The notes: generated from the sequence alone by a model not told the origin. A stretch of DNA of 64,000 nucleotides from Micropterix aruncella (GCA_944548615.1 OX155965.1:23426256-23490255), one strand, 5' to 3'. Shown: positions 23,601-34,382, numbered from the stretch's first letter. A program made the numbers and translations.

Positions 23601-23790
23601 GCGCATCGGCTGCCTCAGATGCGGTAGCATTATTTCGTGAATGATTAATTGTACTATCCATTGGTTTCTTGCCTGGTTTCTTCGGTTACCCGATTCTGGT
23701 CGACGCGGCAGGCCAACCACCCTCCTCCTTTCGCACCCTGGACTTGGGACCAGACGACGGCGGAGTGGTTTACAAGTTACAGAGTAAAAT
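20700..23790 (-). mobile_element. RTE-clade non-LTR retrotransposon, apparently full-length
   Basis: The element surrounds the intact 978-codon frame at 20725-23661. The 3' UTR is very short (CDS ends about 25 nt before AT-rich unrelated sequence), as in RTE elements. A GC-richer 5' leader of about 100-130 nt extends to about 23790. I saw no clear target duplication, so the outer limits are approximate. It lies inside the 10.4-kb block bounded by inverted arms. Confidence 0.75.
20725..23661 (-). CDS. RTE retrotransposon polyprotein (AP endonuclease + reverse transcriptase)
   Basis: A single uninterrupted 978-aa frame. The N-terminal AP-endonuclease domain (about residues 45-295) keeps its catalytic signatures: AWN (51-53), SEL (81-83), VYAPT (153-157), GDFN (189-192), LDY (258-260) and SDH (284-286). 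The RT domain (about 505-815) has KAPGPD (518-523), IDFKSAFD (646-653), GVRQGD (703-708), the catalytic FADD (746-749) and KYLGS (809-813). The C-terminal RRLRWFGHVCRMND block is typical of RTE. It would nick target DNA and prime reverse transcription in the nucleus. All key residues are present, so the copy may be young or active. Homologues are often misannotated as craniofacial development protein 2. Confidence 0.93.
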   Translation of the reverse strand: MDSTINHSRNNATASEAADAPAPGTRDAGEKLATGRKPKYFTPKSDIRIAAWNVRTGHHVGQNEIIAMELAKCKISIAALSELRLTGSGTMTIDPTIDETMTLFYSGGDKREAGVGFMVDRRAAGSVIAFQPISERLAVITIDGTIKTHIVSVYAPTEMSPDTNKDEFYYQLQHTLDTIPRTELIILAGDFNAHTGVDRTGWEETMGRFGHGEINDNGLRLLSFALSNNMIVGNSIFRHPRKHQLTWRNPSGKDSAMLDYILINSRFRSTVKDVRAMRGPDCGSDHYLVRAKLQMRLQRAKKKAPPPTKRNWACLQDPAIGQKFQIALSNKFATLAISDDIDFEEMQLSESLVKCATELCPPIRRRTQQWISDDCLDLVDQRKRMKHVNFEKYRLLNKEVRQRMKSEREAHWNNVAAELEEAASRHEYRTLYQTIRRLGGKTTSTNDNIKKSDGTFVISPHERLQRWREFFNQLHNHDPPQGPAPQPPIINQPANPFSDNEPTINEVKTAIKSLKNGKAPGPDQVTAEMIKAGGDILLQQLHVLLTHIWQSDRIPSAWKKAIVVPILKKGDSRECKNYRGISLLSIVGKVFTKIIQSRLQKHREQTSREEQAGFRPYRGCIDQIFALRQLMEERIRCGKRTIVVFIDFKSAFDCIDWNSLWSALETEHVPPKIIKLLQSSYDGLTSSVRIRNDLSEEFPIQTGVRQGDVASPLLFNVVIDAIMRRAFDCRRGVRYDESNFITDLMFADDSAVFADTDAEATDILYDISGIAQSYGLKINADKTKVLTTDGSKPSVYLDGTQIEQVPQFKYLGSLVTEKKVASTADVHSRIGQATATFASLKWCIWKRMNITIKTKVRLYRTLVLPILLYGSETWTLLQSDLKKFEVFQMRCLRQILGVSLRDRIRNETIRERCDLVTTIEEEVQKRRLRWFGHVCRMNDNRLPRKLLWRDRPTEWRIQRSAPKKTWLNTIKDDLKATM

Positions 23791-23871
23791 ACGAGTTATA
23801 ATACAAGGTTTACAATTTAAAACAATAATTATTAAATTTATTTTAAACAATTATTAAAGTTATTTTTTAAA

Positions 23872-24082
23872 TAGTCAGTCACAATAAATAAATATATATA
23901 TATATTGCATAATATAATTTTGGCGCCCACCTGTCCCGCGCCCACTTGGCTCGCGCCCAGTTGTCCCTGCGCCCAGTTGGCCTGGCGTCCAGTCGGCGGC
24001 GCCCAGTTAGCAGCGCCCAGTCGGCCGCGCCCAGTTGGCCGCGCCCACTTGTCCCATTCCGGAATTTTTCGGCACGCGTAGA
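23872..24082 (-). repeat. Right inverted arm, partner of 13696-13906
   Basis: Reads as the reverse complement of the left arm: GTCAGTCACAATAAATAAAT at the inner edge, GGCGCCCACCTGTCCCGCGC, then about eight GCGCCCAGTTGG-type units, then CCGG and TTTTTCGGC at the outer edge. Unit order and inter-unit bases are conserved with few differences. Confidence 0.8.
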
Positions 24083-24102
24083 AGGTCAAGCTGACGGACT
24101 AA

Positions 24103-24411
24103 GGGGCTCCCTAGATGATCAAGCATTGTCAACGCGTCGCGGGCTGGGAGGGATCGTAAACCGCAGGAAAAATGCAAATATGTTTTTTAAATATTCACCA
24201 AAAATGCCTAATTTTGTAGTTTATACCAGGGAGTCAAGTCATTCATCAATCAATTACGTCTAATTAATGTTAATCCCTGGTATAAACTACAAAATTAGTT
24301 ATTTTTGGTAACTATTTTTAAAAAATATTTGGAATTTTCCTGCGGTTTACGATCTCCTCCCAGCCCGCCACGCGATGCTTGTCAAGCATGCTTTATCGTC
24401 TTGGGAGCCCT
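24103..24411. mobile_element. Harbinger-type MITE, copy 2, with an adjoining remnant
   Basis: GGGGCTCCCTAGATGATCAA on the left and its complement at the right end, flanked by TAA (24100-24102) and TAA (24412-24414). A further partial terminus starts directly after, at 24415-24478 (GGGGCTCCCTAGACGATAAA), so two ends meet head to tail across one TAA. Non-coding. Confidence 0.8.
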
Positions 24412-24478
24412 TAAGGGGCTCCCTAGACGATAAAGCATGCCTAATTTATATATACTAGACGATAAAGCATGCTTATAT

Positions 24479-26514
24479 TGTGAAAATCATCAATGTATTA
24501 TATGTCTCCCACTTCTTCCCTAGTTATCTATGAAGTTGCCGTTCTATGAAGTAAATCTAAGACTAAATTTTGTGTGAAAAATATAGATGTAATTAACCGA
24601 AATATTGACCCCTAAAGTAACAAGCTTAGGGTGAGTTCTATCAGATTTTGCATACTCAGATCAGTGCCGGATTAACCCATGTAGAGGCTCTTAGGCCGGC
24701 CAAATTCCTCCATCCCCCCCTTCCCTCCCCTTTTGCAATTTTCGGGGCCCCTTCGTCCCCGTCGTCCCCCCGGTCCCCCCGGGGGGACGACGATATAGTG
24801 TAGAATGGACGTAAGCAAAACACGATCGCACCTGCAAACATTACCGTAGCAAAGACGCGCATATAAACAAAATACGATCGCACAGGCTGGCAGTGGCCAA
24901 CGATAAAACAATTATACTCTTAGTCGGATCAAAAAACATTTACTCATTAGAACTCAATACAATTACTTTTTTCTACCTATTAGAAACAATTTAAAAAAAA
25001 TGTTTGTAATGATCCCTTGTCACGGAGCCCCTAAAAGGCGTGGGCCCATAGGCCCAGATACCGCCGGCGCGCTTGTATTACTACGTTGACACGTGTGTAT
25101 GTTGCGTCTTGTTATTGTTGGTTGGCTGCCATGAATGGGCCTGTGAGAGTGGCCACCCTTCACTAGACTCCAATTGATTGTGAGCGAAGGGTGGTTCTCA
25201 TCAGGAAGTTTTCTCCGTTATTGAAAGTCGTGGATGTTGAAGTTGAAGTATTTAATCAGAAGGTCTGTAGTAGGTTGCCAGTTCGTAACGCCTTGATTGA
25301 TATTTCGCCGTTGTGTAGGTAGTGTGGGCACGAAGTGAAGCCGTGGTTGTGTATCCGAAGTGTGAAGCGCCGCGATAGATTCGAAGATAGTGATAGTCGC
25401 GTATACTCTGCGTGATTTGTTGACTCGAAGTGTAGAGCGCGAGTACTTGTCAATGCGCGGTTACTGCCCTCCAGGGAATGATGAAGATGTGTAGCGCGAT
25501 AACTGCCCAACAGGAATGATATCGATCGATCGAAATGTACTGCGATTTATATTGTAAGCAGTGACGCAATAGTTGTGAGTGGGGTGAGAAATGTGTGTTA
25601 ATTTCGTATCGATCAGAAGAAATGACATTAGTCATCACTTGACTGTGCAAAAAATGCCGAATTTAGTTGGAAATCAACTGCACTGGCTCGTGTAGATTTG
25701 AGCGAATTTGCGGTTTCGATTTTGTAGAAATTACTTTTTTGTTGTGGGTATGTTGGGCTGAAGTTCCAACAGGCCTATCTTGTATTTTATTTATATGTAT
25801 AAAGGCCGATAGGGGCCAACGCTCTTGGGCGGGCAGCAGTCGGCGGTCGGATGGTAGATCGATAGGCGCGTGGGCGGGCGGGTGACGAGGGGGTGGTGGG
25901 GGCGACCGCTCCACGCCACAGATTAATCAGTCTTGAGTAGGACACTCACAACAGATACGGTGATGGTTCAATTATCACGGTAAAGTAGTATGGACGGTAA
26001 AGTGATAAAAGACTGAAATATTTAATACGTAAATAGTAATTTTAATAAAAAACTGTTAATGACGTGAAATAACGAAATAACGAGAATAAGCTTATAGTGA
26101 TTTTTCAAATGAGTAAAATTGAAAAAAAAAATTGATAGGAGTTTTCGGAGTTTGATCTGAAAGTTGGTTTGATTCCTGACAGGGTCGATAAAAAGTGTCG
26201 AGATTACCCTAGTCGGTGATTATCTACTAGAAGGGTTGAATTTTGATTTTTTTTGAATTTTTTTTGAAATTTTGATTGATTTTGATTTTTGTTTGATTTT
26301 GAATTTTTTTGAAAATCACTATAAATATAAATAATACGCAGATATATAAAATATTAAATAAAATAAATGCGATAAAATAAAATCGCCATGAAAAAAGGGC
26401 GGCGTCTCCGGAAATGAAGTAATCGCAGCATGCGTGTTGAAACCCGTCGAGAGGAGGAAAATTGGACGACGCCACGCGACGGGACGACAACAGGTTAAGG
26501 TAAGGGCGCGTGTT
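24479..26514. other. Long interval without a supported gene; one hAT-like remnant
   Basis: 24662-25067 has ends GTGCCGGATTAACC and GGTATCTGGGCC...(complement), resembling hAT-type elements of the GGCCGG class. It includes a hairpin of CGTCGTCCCCCC with its complement (24760-24792). 25080-26100 is GC-richer and LTR- or promoter-like (TATAAAGG at about 25797) but has no partner. 26374-26500 is CpG-rich and followed by a splice-donor-like AAGGTAAGG. None is firm. Confidence 0.4.
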
Positions 26515-27548
26515 AAGGGCTCCCTAGACGATCAAAATTGCTACGTTGTCCACAAGCAATGCTTGACGTGGTTTAATGACACATTAAGCATGCTTGCCAA
26601 GCATTTATACACTTATTTGCCGGCGCAGCGCCTACGCGTTGAGAACTGGAAAAAAATCGCGTGCTTGTCAAGCAGTTTTAACCGTGTAGGGAGCCGTAAG
26701 CATGGTTATAAAGCTTTTTATTCTTACAGGAACAGCGCCTATGCGTCGCGCGCTGGGAGAGGTAAACCACTGGAAATATGCTTTTTTATCAGGGTAAAAG
26801 TCACGAGTCACGTTAATAACGAGAAACGTTAATTAAACATAATTTTCGTGAGAGACCCCTATATGTTACGAGGATGGAATGACGTGACATTATAAAATAT
26901 TTTTTTAAATAGACAGAAGAGTAGACATTTTAAACGTTGATTATTTTTAATCTAAAAAAATCTTTAATCTAATTTTAAAATTTCTTGTATTTTCAGAAAT
27001 CGTGAAAAAATCGTTACATTTCGGCATTTTGATAGGACAGACCCTATTTCAGTAGAAATGCAGAAAAATCAGAAGGTTCGAGACCACTGGATGTGAGTTC
27101 CTTGACAAGTATTTATCTAGACGTGCAAGCATGACTTGACAAGCATTGAAAAAATATACATTTTCATCAAGCATTGTTTGTTTGTTTTTTTATACTCTAT
27201 ATTATGAAATTTCACGATGGGCGGGTTTATTGTCATACGACAATCTCTTCCAAACGACCCTACTATAAAATGTTTTTATGTATGAGTGCGTGTAACATGT
27301 GTGTATCTTGTTATTGCATTCTATCGACAGAATTGAAATGTAATTCCGTTAATTTTATCCTAACAGAAAATGGTAACCCAGCCGGGAATCAAATTCGGGA
27401 CCTTACAAAGTAAGATCAGACGATTGTGCACAGCACGTAGTCTGCTTGTCAAGCCATCACGTTTAGTCATAGATAGGTCAAAATTACTTGTCAAGAACGA
27501 AAAATTTACTTGCTTGACAATCAATTTTGATCGTGTAGGGAGCTCTTT
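26515..27548. mobile_element. Diverged Harbinger-type element carrying a SINE
   Basis: GGGCTCCCTAGACGATCAAA at the left and TTTTGATCGTGTAGGGAGCT at the right form inverted ends related to the MITEs at 8987, 24103 and 44450. An inner pair (26517-26542 against 26672-26693) suggests a nested shorter copy. 27295-27440 is a minus-strand tRNA-derived SINE. Boundaries are approximate. Confidence 0.5.
27295..27440 (-). repeat. tRNA-derived SINE, minus copy
   Basis: The complement contains GGTCCCGAATTTGATTCCCG (degenerate B box), the TGGGTTACC block, and the AATTAACGGAATTACATTTC body shared with copies at 9370 and 43898. Confidence 0.65.
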
Positions 27549-29775
27549 AATTTCCGGGAGACCGTTTGGAAAACGCTGGAGTATAGACGCACGGCGAAAA
27601 TGCGGGACGCATCTGGTCTACTTTTTAACAATCGCTGTTACGCGTGGGAGGGACTATAATACGCCATCGGTTAACACTCTCGCTCACTGAACGGAGAGTT
27701 TCTCCTCATTGCGGCACGACGTGTCTCTATTACCAATTAGGTTACCAGCCGCATTTCCAAGCATTTCCAACCTAGGACAATTCACACATCTTCATAAAAA
27801 CACTGAAAAGGTAGGTACTCTTCATCTTCTAGTGCCGTATCAGACTTAGGATGTAGGCTATAACCGCAATTCTTACTCCACTGCCTACGCTGAGAAAAAT
27901 ATTACATTTCTTTTTATATTACTGTAATATTACATTACGGATAATACTATCAAAGGCGTATTATTATTACGAAACAAAGACATAAACCGAAAACGCAGCG
28001 GGTATGTAGCGGGGCCTTGGGGCTTTTGGTTGTTGGTCTAACTAAAATAATGACAATATTTTACGATATCTTGATTATTCAAATAGATCTCAATTTCCTT
28101 AAAACCGCCATCTAGGCGCAACTAGTAGAACTATTTATAAAAACCCGAAAGTCAAAAGAACGAGCTAGAAAAAATCATGTACAAAAAAAGTAGTGTTTAA
28201 ACTAAAACAACAACAAAAACATTAGGGAAGAAATGAAACAAAAGTTACCCAAAATGGACAAATTTTTGTTCAACCCGAAATCTCCAGAAATGGTTACTAC
28301 TCCTGCTACGTCTTAATTCCAATGCGGGTACAGTCATTGGTAGCTTCCCAAATATTACCCTTTCTATAATCTGGCCGAATTTGAAGGCCATGATTTTTTA
28401 AATATTGTGCCCATTTAAATTACTTAAAAAAGTAGAGCCTTATTGTCTGATTATTTTATATCGTCCTACTTTTATAGATTATTTTACTGGATCTGTACTT
28501 TAAGTTTAAAATGCATAACGTAGATTTGATTTCATTATTTAATATTTTACTGACAATTTGAATATTACGATGAATAATTTTACTACGTATCTTTTCGAAT
28601 TACTAACTACTTCAGATATTAGGCTTCGATTTTGATTATTTATATTTATAGTTTGACAATCTAGTAGTTAATTCTTGACTATCTATGTATGTTCAGTAAA
28701 GATTAGTAACGAGACTGACTACGTAACCCAATTATTTTGACAAGTCTAAGAGCGGTCTTTAGCCGTCAATTGGACACGACGAAAATGTAGTGTAATGTAA
28801 TGTAATTAGGGCTCGATGAAAATTGAGTAAGGATAGTAAGCTTCGATTTTTATTGATTGTAATGTGCCCAAATGATAATGATTGGTTCAACCATTATTAT
28901 TAGAAATCACATTTTTTATCGCAATTCAAGTCCTATTGTTTTGATTTGAGGAGATGGGTGACGGGGCACCAATTTTCTCTTCGCACCGGGGCCATTGACC
29001 ACCTAACTACGCCACTGGATAAGGACTCCTCAACGGCAAACAATAAGTCCATTAAAGTTGGGATCTTCTTCAATGCTGAAAACAATGAATCCGTCAAAGT
29101 GTTCACTATTTAAAAGCACAGTTTCTTTAATAAATATTGACATTATGATGCGTACAGAGTACAGCCTGACAAAAGGTAACATGCAACCAAAACTAAATTT
29201 GCGCAAAGGCACTTTAGTTGTGTAGCTCCTAAACTCCACAATTACTTTCAGGATAAGTTAAAACAATGCAAAAGCTTACATATGAAAAAAGGAAAACTTA
29301 CTTTGTGGCTCTTTGAGACCAGCAGGGAAAAGGTAGCTGAAATTATTACACATATCCTCGTTTAAAACGACAAGTTATCAATTTAATTTAATATTACAAT
29401 TATATATTACTAATAAATACGTGTATGTAAATGCAAATGTATGTAATATTACAAGTAGGTAAATATATAACTTTATATGTAAATGAGAATAATATGTATA
29501 ATGTTTAATATTATATAAACATGTAAAATATTACCATAGTTTTTAATTGCAGTATAAAATTACGTGCGCATCTTAATTTAAAAGAAAAGAATCTACCCTA
29601 GTAGGGGCATTAACTTAGTCGGGTAGTTTTTAATACATAATTTTTATACTACTTTCTCTTAAATAAAGCATTATTATTATTTTTTTAAAAAAGAAACGTG
29701 AAAGGAGCATCTCATCAGTGTGGACGCAACGCGCGCACGAACCAAACATGTACCTACTCGTACCAAACATGTACC
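27549..29775. other. No supported gene; AT-rich interval
   Basis: 28225-28320 contains a short frame with KMDKFLFNPKSPEMVTTPAT, which looks like the start of a transposon-encoded protein, but it stops at once. 28745-28800 shares TCCAATTGACGGCTAAA (complement) with 54640-54665, so it belongs to some repeat. Nothing else recognised. Confidence 0.35.
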
Positions 29776-30365
29776 CGGAACGAGTCTTGTTTGAAAACAA
29801 TATTAAATTTTAGGAACTATGAGTGCTGTCTACACGTGCGTTTGGTAGTAAAATACTGGTTTCCAAATCGTAGTACGTCGTTGAGCAATATAATACGCGG
29901 TATACTCAATGGCGTTACTTTTACCAATACGGAACGTTTATTGACGAATTTCCCGCGCGCGCAGAGAGCGACCGGAACGAGTCACCATATTAAAAACAAT
30001 ATTCGATTTTAGGAACTATGAGTGCTATCTACACGTTACGTTTGGTAGTAAAATACTGGTTTCCAAATCGTAGTACGTTGCTGAGCAATATAATACGCGG
30101 TATAATCAATGGCGTTACTTTTACCAATCTGGACCCTTATTGACGAATTTTCCGCGCGCGCAGAGAGCGACCCGAACGAGTCACCTTATTGATAACAATA
30201 TTCAATTTTAGGAACTATGAGTGCTATCTACACGTTGCGTTTGGTAGTAAAATACTGGTTTACAAATCGTAGTACTTCGTTGAGCAATACAATACGCGGT
30301 ATAATAAATGGCGTTACTTTTACCGATACGGAATAACGAATTTTCCGCGCGCGCAGAGACCATCC
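29776..30365 (+). repeat. 199-bp tandem repeat array, nearly three units
   Basis: AGGAACTATGAGTGCT starts units at 29812, 30011 and 30210, so the period is exactly 199 bp twice. Each unit has TTGAGCAATATAATACGCGG and CCGCGCGCGCAGAGA. A partial unit precedes at 29776, and the last breaks off after about 155 bp. Units differ by a few substitutions. On the minus strand they read weakly like the LINE segment LLNAVLR (LLNEVLRF), so the array may derive from a LINE fragment. Confidence 0.85.
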
Positions 30366-30783
30366 GGAAAGCTCATATCGGGGCGCGGGCGCCGAATACA
30401 CTGAAGCGCCGACGCGAAAAGCTGCTGAAACCTGTACGAACTCCCGGATGCTGAAACGCACTTCGTCACGGGGCCTCGAGTGGGAGTAGTGGAAACCTTA
30501 TTTCGTCTAATAATTAATTCAGGACGCTCGCTCTCGACTTATTCTTGAATATTTCAAGTGACCTCCAAGAGGAATTGCTCCCGCGCCTCGTGATTCTTAA
30601 TTGGATTCTTGGAGACGGAGTAAGATGAGGCTCTATCAAACAAATGACAAACATTATAGTGATTTATTTATTTTCTTTCCCGGCTCACCAACCGAGCAGG
30701 AGGGAAAGTATTGTGAACGAGATAACAATTTCTTTCGAGTTGAAGCCATTTCCAGATTGAAGTATATCTATGTGTGTCTGAAA
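30366..30783 (+). repeat. Unassigned sequence and a fragment of repeat family C
   Basis: 30672-30770 carries the family C 5' start (CCGGCTCACCAACCGAGCAG, then GGAAAGTATTGTGAACG) and the CATTTCCAGATTGAAG block, then is cut by GC-rich repeats. The preceding 300 bp is unassigned. Confidence 0.5.
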
Positions 30784-31172
30784 TCCCGAGCGGTTACAAG
30801 TTCGAGGTCTGGGTCACCAAGTAGTTAACCCAGCGGGTAAACCAAGCGCCCTCGCTACCAGTTTTAGTCATATTTCTCTGGCCTCCCGAGTGGTTACAAG
30901 TGCGAGGTCGCTTGCGTGATCCGAATCACCTCTCCCTTACGTAGCGGTGATTCGGTGTAAGGAGCGTAGTAAGGGCGCGAGGTCGGCCCGCTGATTGCAC
31001 ATCCCCTGCGTCACGCGATAAGGCGTTGGCTTCTTACGGGTGAGTTTACGTAGCTAGACAGTGTATTGTTTTCTTCCCAAGTCTATACCTTCATGCCACG
31101 GCTGAAAGAACAATCCATATTTTTATACCAGCCTTTTGTGACAGGTTCGCCCTTTGTAGGTGATAACTGACA
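30784..31172. repeat. GC-rich repeat family, fragments in head-to-head orientation
   Basis: 30784-30958 is minus-strand (CCCGAGTGGTTACAAGTGCG block). 30963-31172 is plus-strand (CGCGATAAGGCGTTGG to GGTTCGCCCTTTGTAGGTGA), so the two face each other with only a few bases between. The first part itself contains a duplicated GAGYGGTTACAAGT block. Confidence 0.6.
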
Positions 31173-31600
31173 GTGTGTCTGAGTGTGTGTGTGTATATGT
31201 ATGTATTCCTCCTGAATAGCGTCTTAACGCTTAATCCGAATGAGCTAAAACTTGTCATGCAGACATCATTTAATTTTAGTCAGGCAAGAATTGAAAAGAT
31301 TGGCCACCAGAAGCGCACTAGTCATATTGGACTTAGAGACTTGAAATATTGGACTTAGAGACTTGAAATATTGGACTTAGAGACTTGAAATTTGGTACAC
31401 AGATGCTTGTTGGGTAGAAACCACACTGTGAAAATTTGGTTAAAAATGTCATATAAAATCTGTGCTAATAATATTTAAATTCCGCTATGCAGTTTAATAA
31501 AATATTACCTACAGCCGAGCCGCCCGAGGCTAGCCGTAAAACGAATGGCGCCGCTTGAGGCGTCGCAATAGATCCAGGGCTGCTTAGTCGGTTACTCAAC
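31140..31600 (+). repeat. Interspersed repeat family C, plus copy
   Basis: Contains GTGTGTGTGTATATGTATGTA, TCCTGAATAGCG, TGAGCTAAAACTTGTCATGC, GAATTGAAAAGATTGG, a 24-bp tandem triplication (ATTGGACTTAGAGACTTGAA, 31329-31392), and the 3' block GGCGCCGCTTGAGGCGTCGC. Non-coding; 5' part missing. Confidence 0.7.
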
Positions 31601-31614
31601 TGTCCTAAATTACT

Positions 31615-32281
31615 TGGGAGCTAATGGGCCCATGATGAGGTGGCCACAATAACCCATGTGTTCAGGGTCGGTCACACTCACGGGTCAACACCCATCCGAT
31701 GGCCTCCACGCATGGGGTGCGAGCCTGGGTAGGACACTGGGTCAACCAGTCTCCCCTGGGAATCAATCCTCTGGCGCTCCTGGACGGTCTGCGCACCGAG
31801 CGGCGCAAGCCAATCGACTGTGCTCTCCGACTAACAATCGGGGGAGTCTGGGAACTGTATTGTTTCCTATAGAGCGGGGGTAGTTGTCTACCTTACGGCG
31901 ACTGCTCTTGAAATGACCATTGGCCATCCGATCCCGGTTCAGAGTCGGGCAAAGGACGCCTTGGTCCGCGATAGATTCGGTGCACTCCGTTTCACCGCTT
32001 CGTAAGGGAGAGGACCGCGCAAGCGACCTCAAACTCGGAACCAATCGAGAGACCGGAGAAATCTGGTCACAATTGGAAGTAAGGGCGCGAGTATCTCGAG
32101 CCCGCCGGGTTTATTCCTGGCTCACTCGCGGTAAGGCGTTGGACTCTCACGGGTTGTGACGTAGCTGGACGTAGGATTGTACTGTCCAAAGTCTTCTACG
32201 TTCACTGCAGGGCGACAGAACGACTAATCGTTATAACGTCCTGTGATGACGGGCTCGCCCGTTGTAGTCGACACCGCAAGA
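31615..32281 (+). mobile_element. GC-rich non-autonomous element, complete copy with target duplication
   Basis: A 667-bp GC-rich element starting TGGGAGCTAATGGGCCC and ending CCGTTGTAGTCGACACCGCA. It is flanked by TGTCCTAAATTACT at 31601-31614 and 32282-32295, a perfect 14-bp duplication. There is no poly(A) or terminal inverted repeat. Open frames are not conserved between copies. Together with the constant 3' end and variable 5' truncation of other copies, this fits a non-autonomous retroelement moved by a LINE machinery. I do not recognise the family. Confidence 0.75.
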
Positions 32282-32295
32282 TGTCCTAAATTACT

Positions 32296-32633
32296 TTTTT
32301 CTTTTTTTTTTCTTTACTCTGTTTATAACTTCAGTACGTAAGCTAAATAATGTTTGTATATTTAAATGTATATTTTATAATGTTAGATAGTAAGTGAATT
32401 GTTGATATTTTTTTTGATTAAATAAACGGTTCACGGGGTGCCGGAGGGGGTAGAAACCAGGAGAATCTTCCTCCATATCTCCGTTCGTCCACCCCTCACG
32501 TAATACCCTTCTGGTACGCGTGAGGTTGTCGATGCACGATATCCCGGGCAGATAAAACGACCCATGTCGTTAGAACTGCTCGGGTGGTGGGCGGGGTTTT
32601 TTCCTCCGCCTGTCACCGCGTAGCCTAATAATA
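32296..32633 (+). mobile_element. R1-clade LINE 3' end, 5' truncated
   Basis: A GC-rich 3' UTR (CACGATATCCCGGGCAGATA to GGTGGGCGGGGTTTTTTCC) homologous to the region downstream of the R1-clade coding remnant at 38303-38767. It is flanked by ATGTCCTAAATTACT on the left (32281-32295) and the same 15-mer on the right (32634-32648). No coding sequence remains; the first 100 bp is AT-rich UTR or filler. Confidence 0.65.
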
Positions 32634-32648
32634 ATGTCCTAAATTACT

Positions 32649-32970
32649 GAATTACCGCTGTAATACAACAGGTAGAGGCCACGTAAGCGACTTCGGACCC
32701 GTAACCAGTTGGAAGGATGGAGGCATCCGGAGGTATTCAAACGGAGATATCCTACCAAAACTGGTATTTGGGGGGCGAGGCTGCCCGCTGGGTACCTTTC
32801 CCGGTGCCTAGCCGTAAGGCGTTGGTCTCTAACGGGCTGTTGGCGAGCTAGACAGTAGATTGTCTTGTCTCTAAGTCTTCTACGCTCATCCCACGGGTGA
32901 AAGAACGATCACATATCGTTATACCCGCCTGGGGTAACGTGTTCGCCCGTTGTACTCGACACCACCCTAC
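32649..32970 (+). repeat. GC-rich repeat family, subfamily B, 5'-truncated plus copy
   Basis: Starts mid-element (GAATTACCGCTGTAATACAA) and runs to the usual 3' end (GTTCGCCCGTTGTACTCGAC, then ACCACC). The missing 5' half with an intact 3' end is the pattern of incomplete reverse transcription. Confidence 0.7.
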
Positions 32971-33058
32971 TGTCCGTAATTAAGGACAGTCTTGTTGACA
33001 GTCTATGTTTCGCTTAGTCTTAGTAATTACTTAGACTAAGCAAAACATAGACTGTCAA
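32971..33058. repeat. Two adjacent hairpins
   Basis: CTGTCC/GGACAG arms at 32969-32989, then a longer hairpin at 32995-33058 with 26-bp arms (TTGACAGTCTATGTTT start), one mismatch and a 12-nt AT loop. It sits at the 3' edge of the subfamily B copy. Confidence 0.8.

Positions 33059-34382
<1,324 letters not shown>

Noticed and set aside
25080..26100. An LTR with a TATA box
   Set aside because: No second LTR, primer-binding site or retroviral-type coding sequence nearby could be identified.
26374..26530. A CpG-rich exon with a GTAAGG donor-like end
   Set aside because: No recognisable peptide, no acceptor partner and nearby repeats; not enough to call a gene.
29776..30365. A CRISPR-like array
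   Set aside because: Units are 199 bp, continuous and without spacers; this is a eukaryotic tandem repeat.
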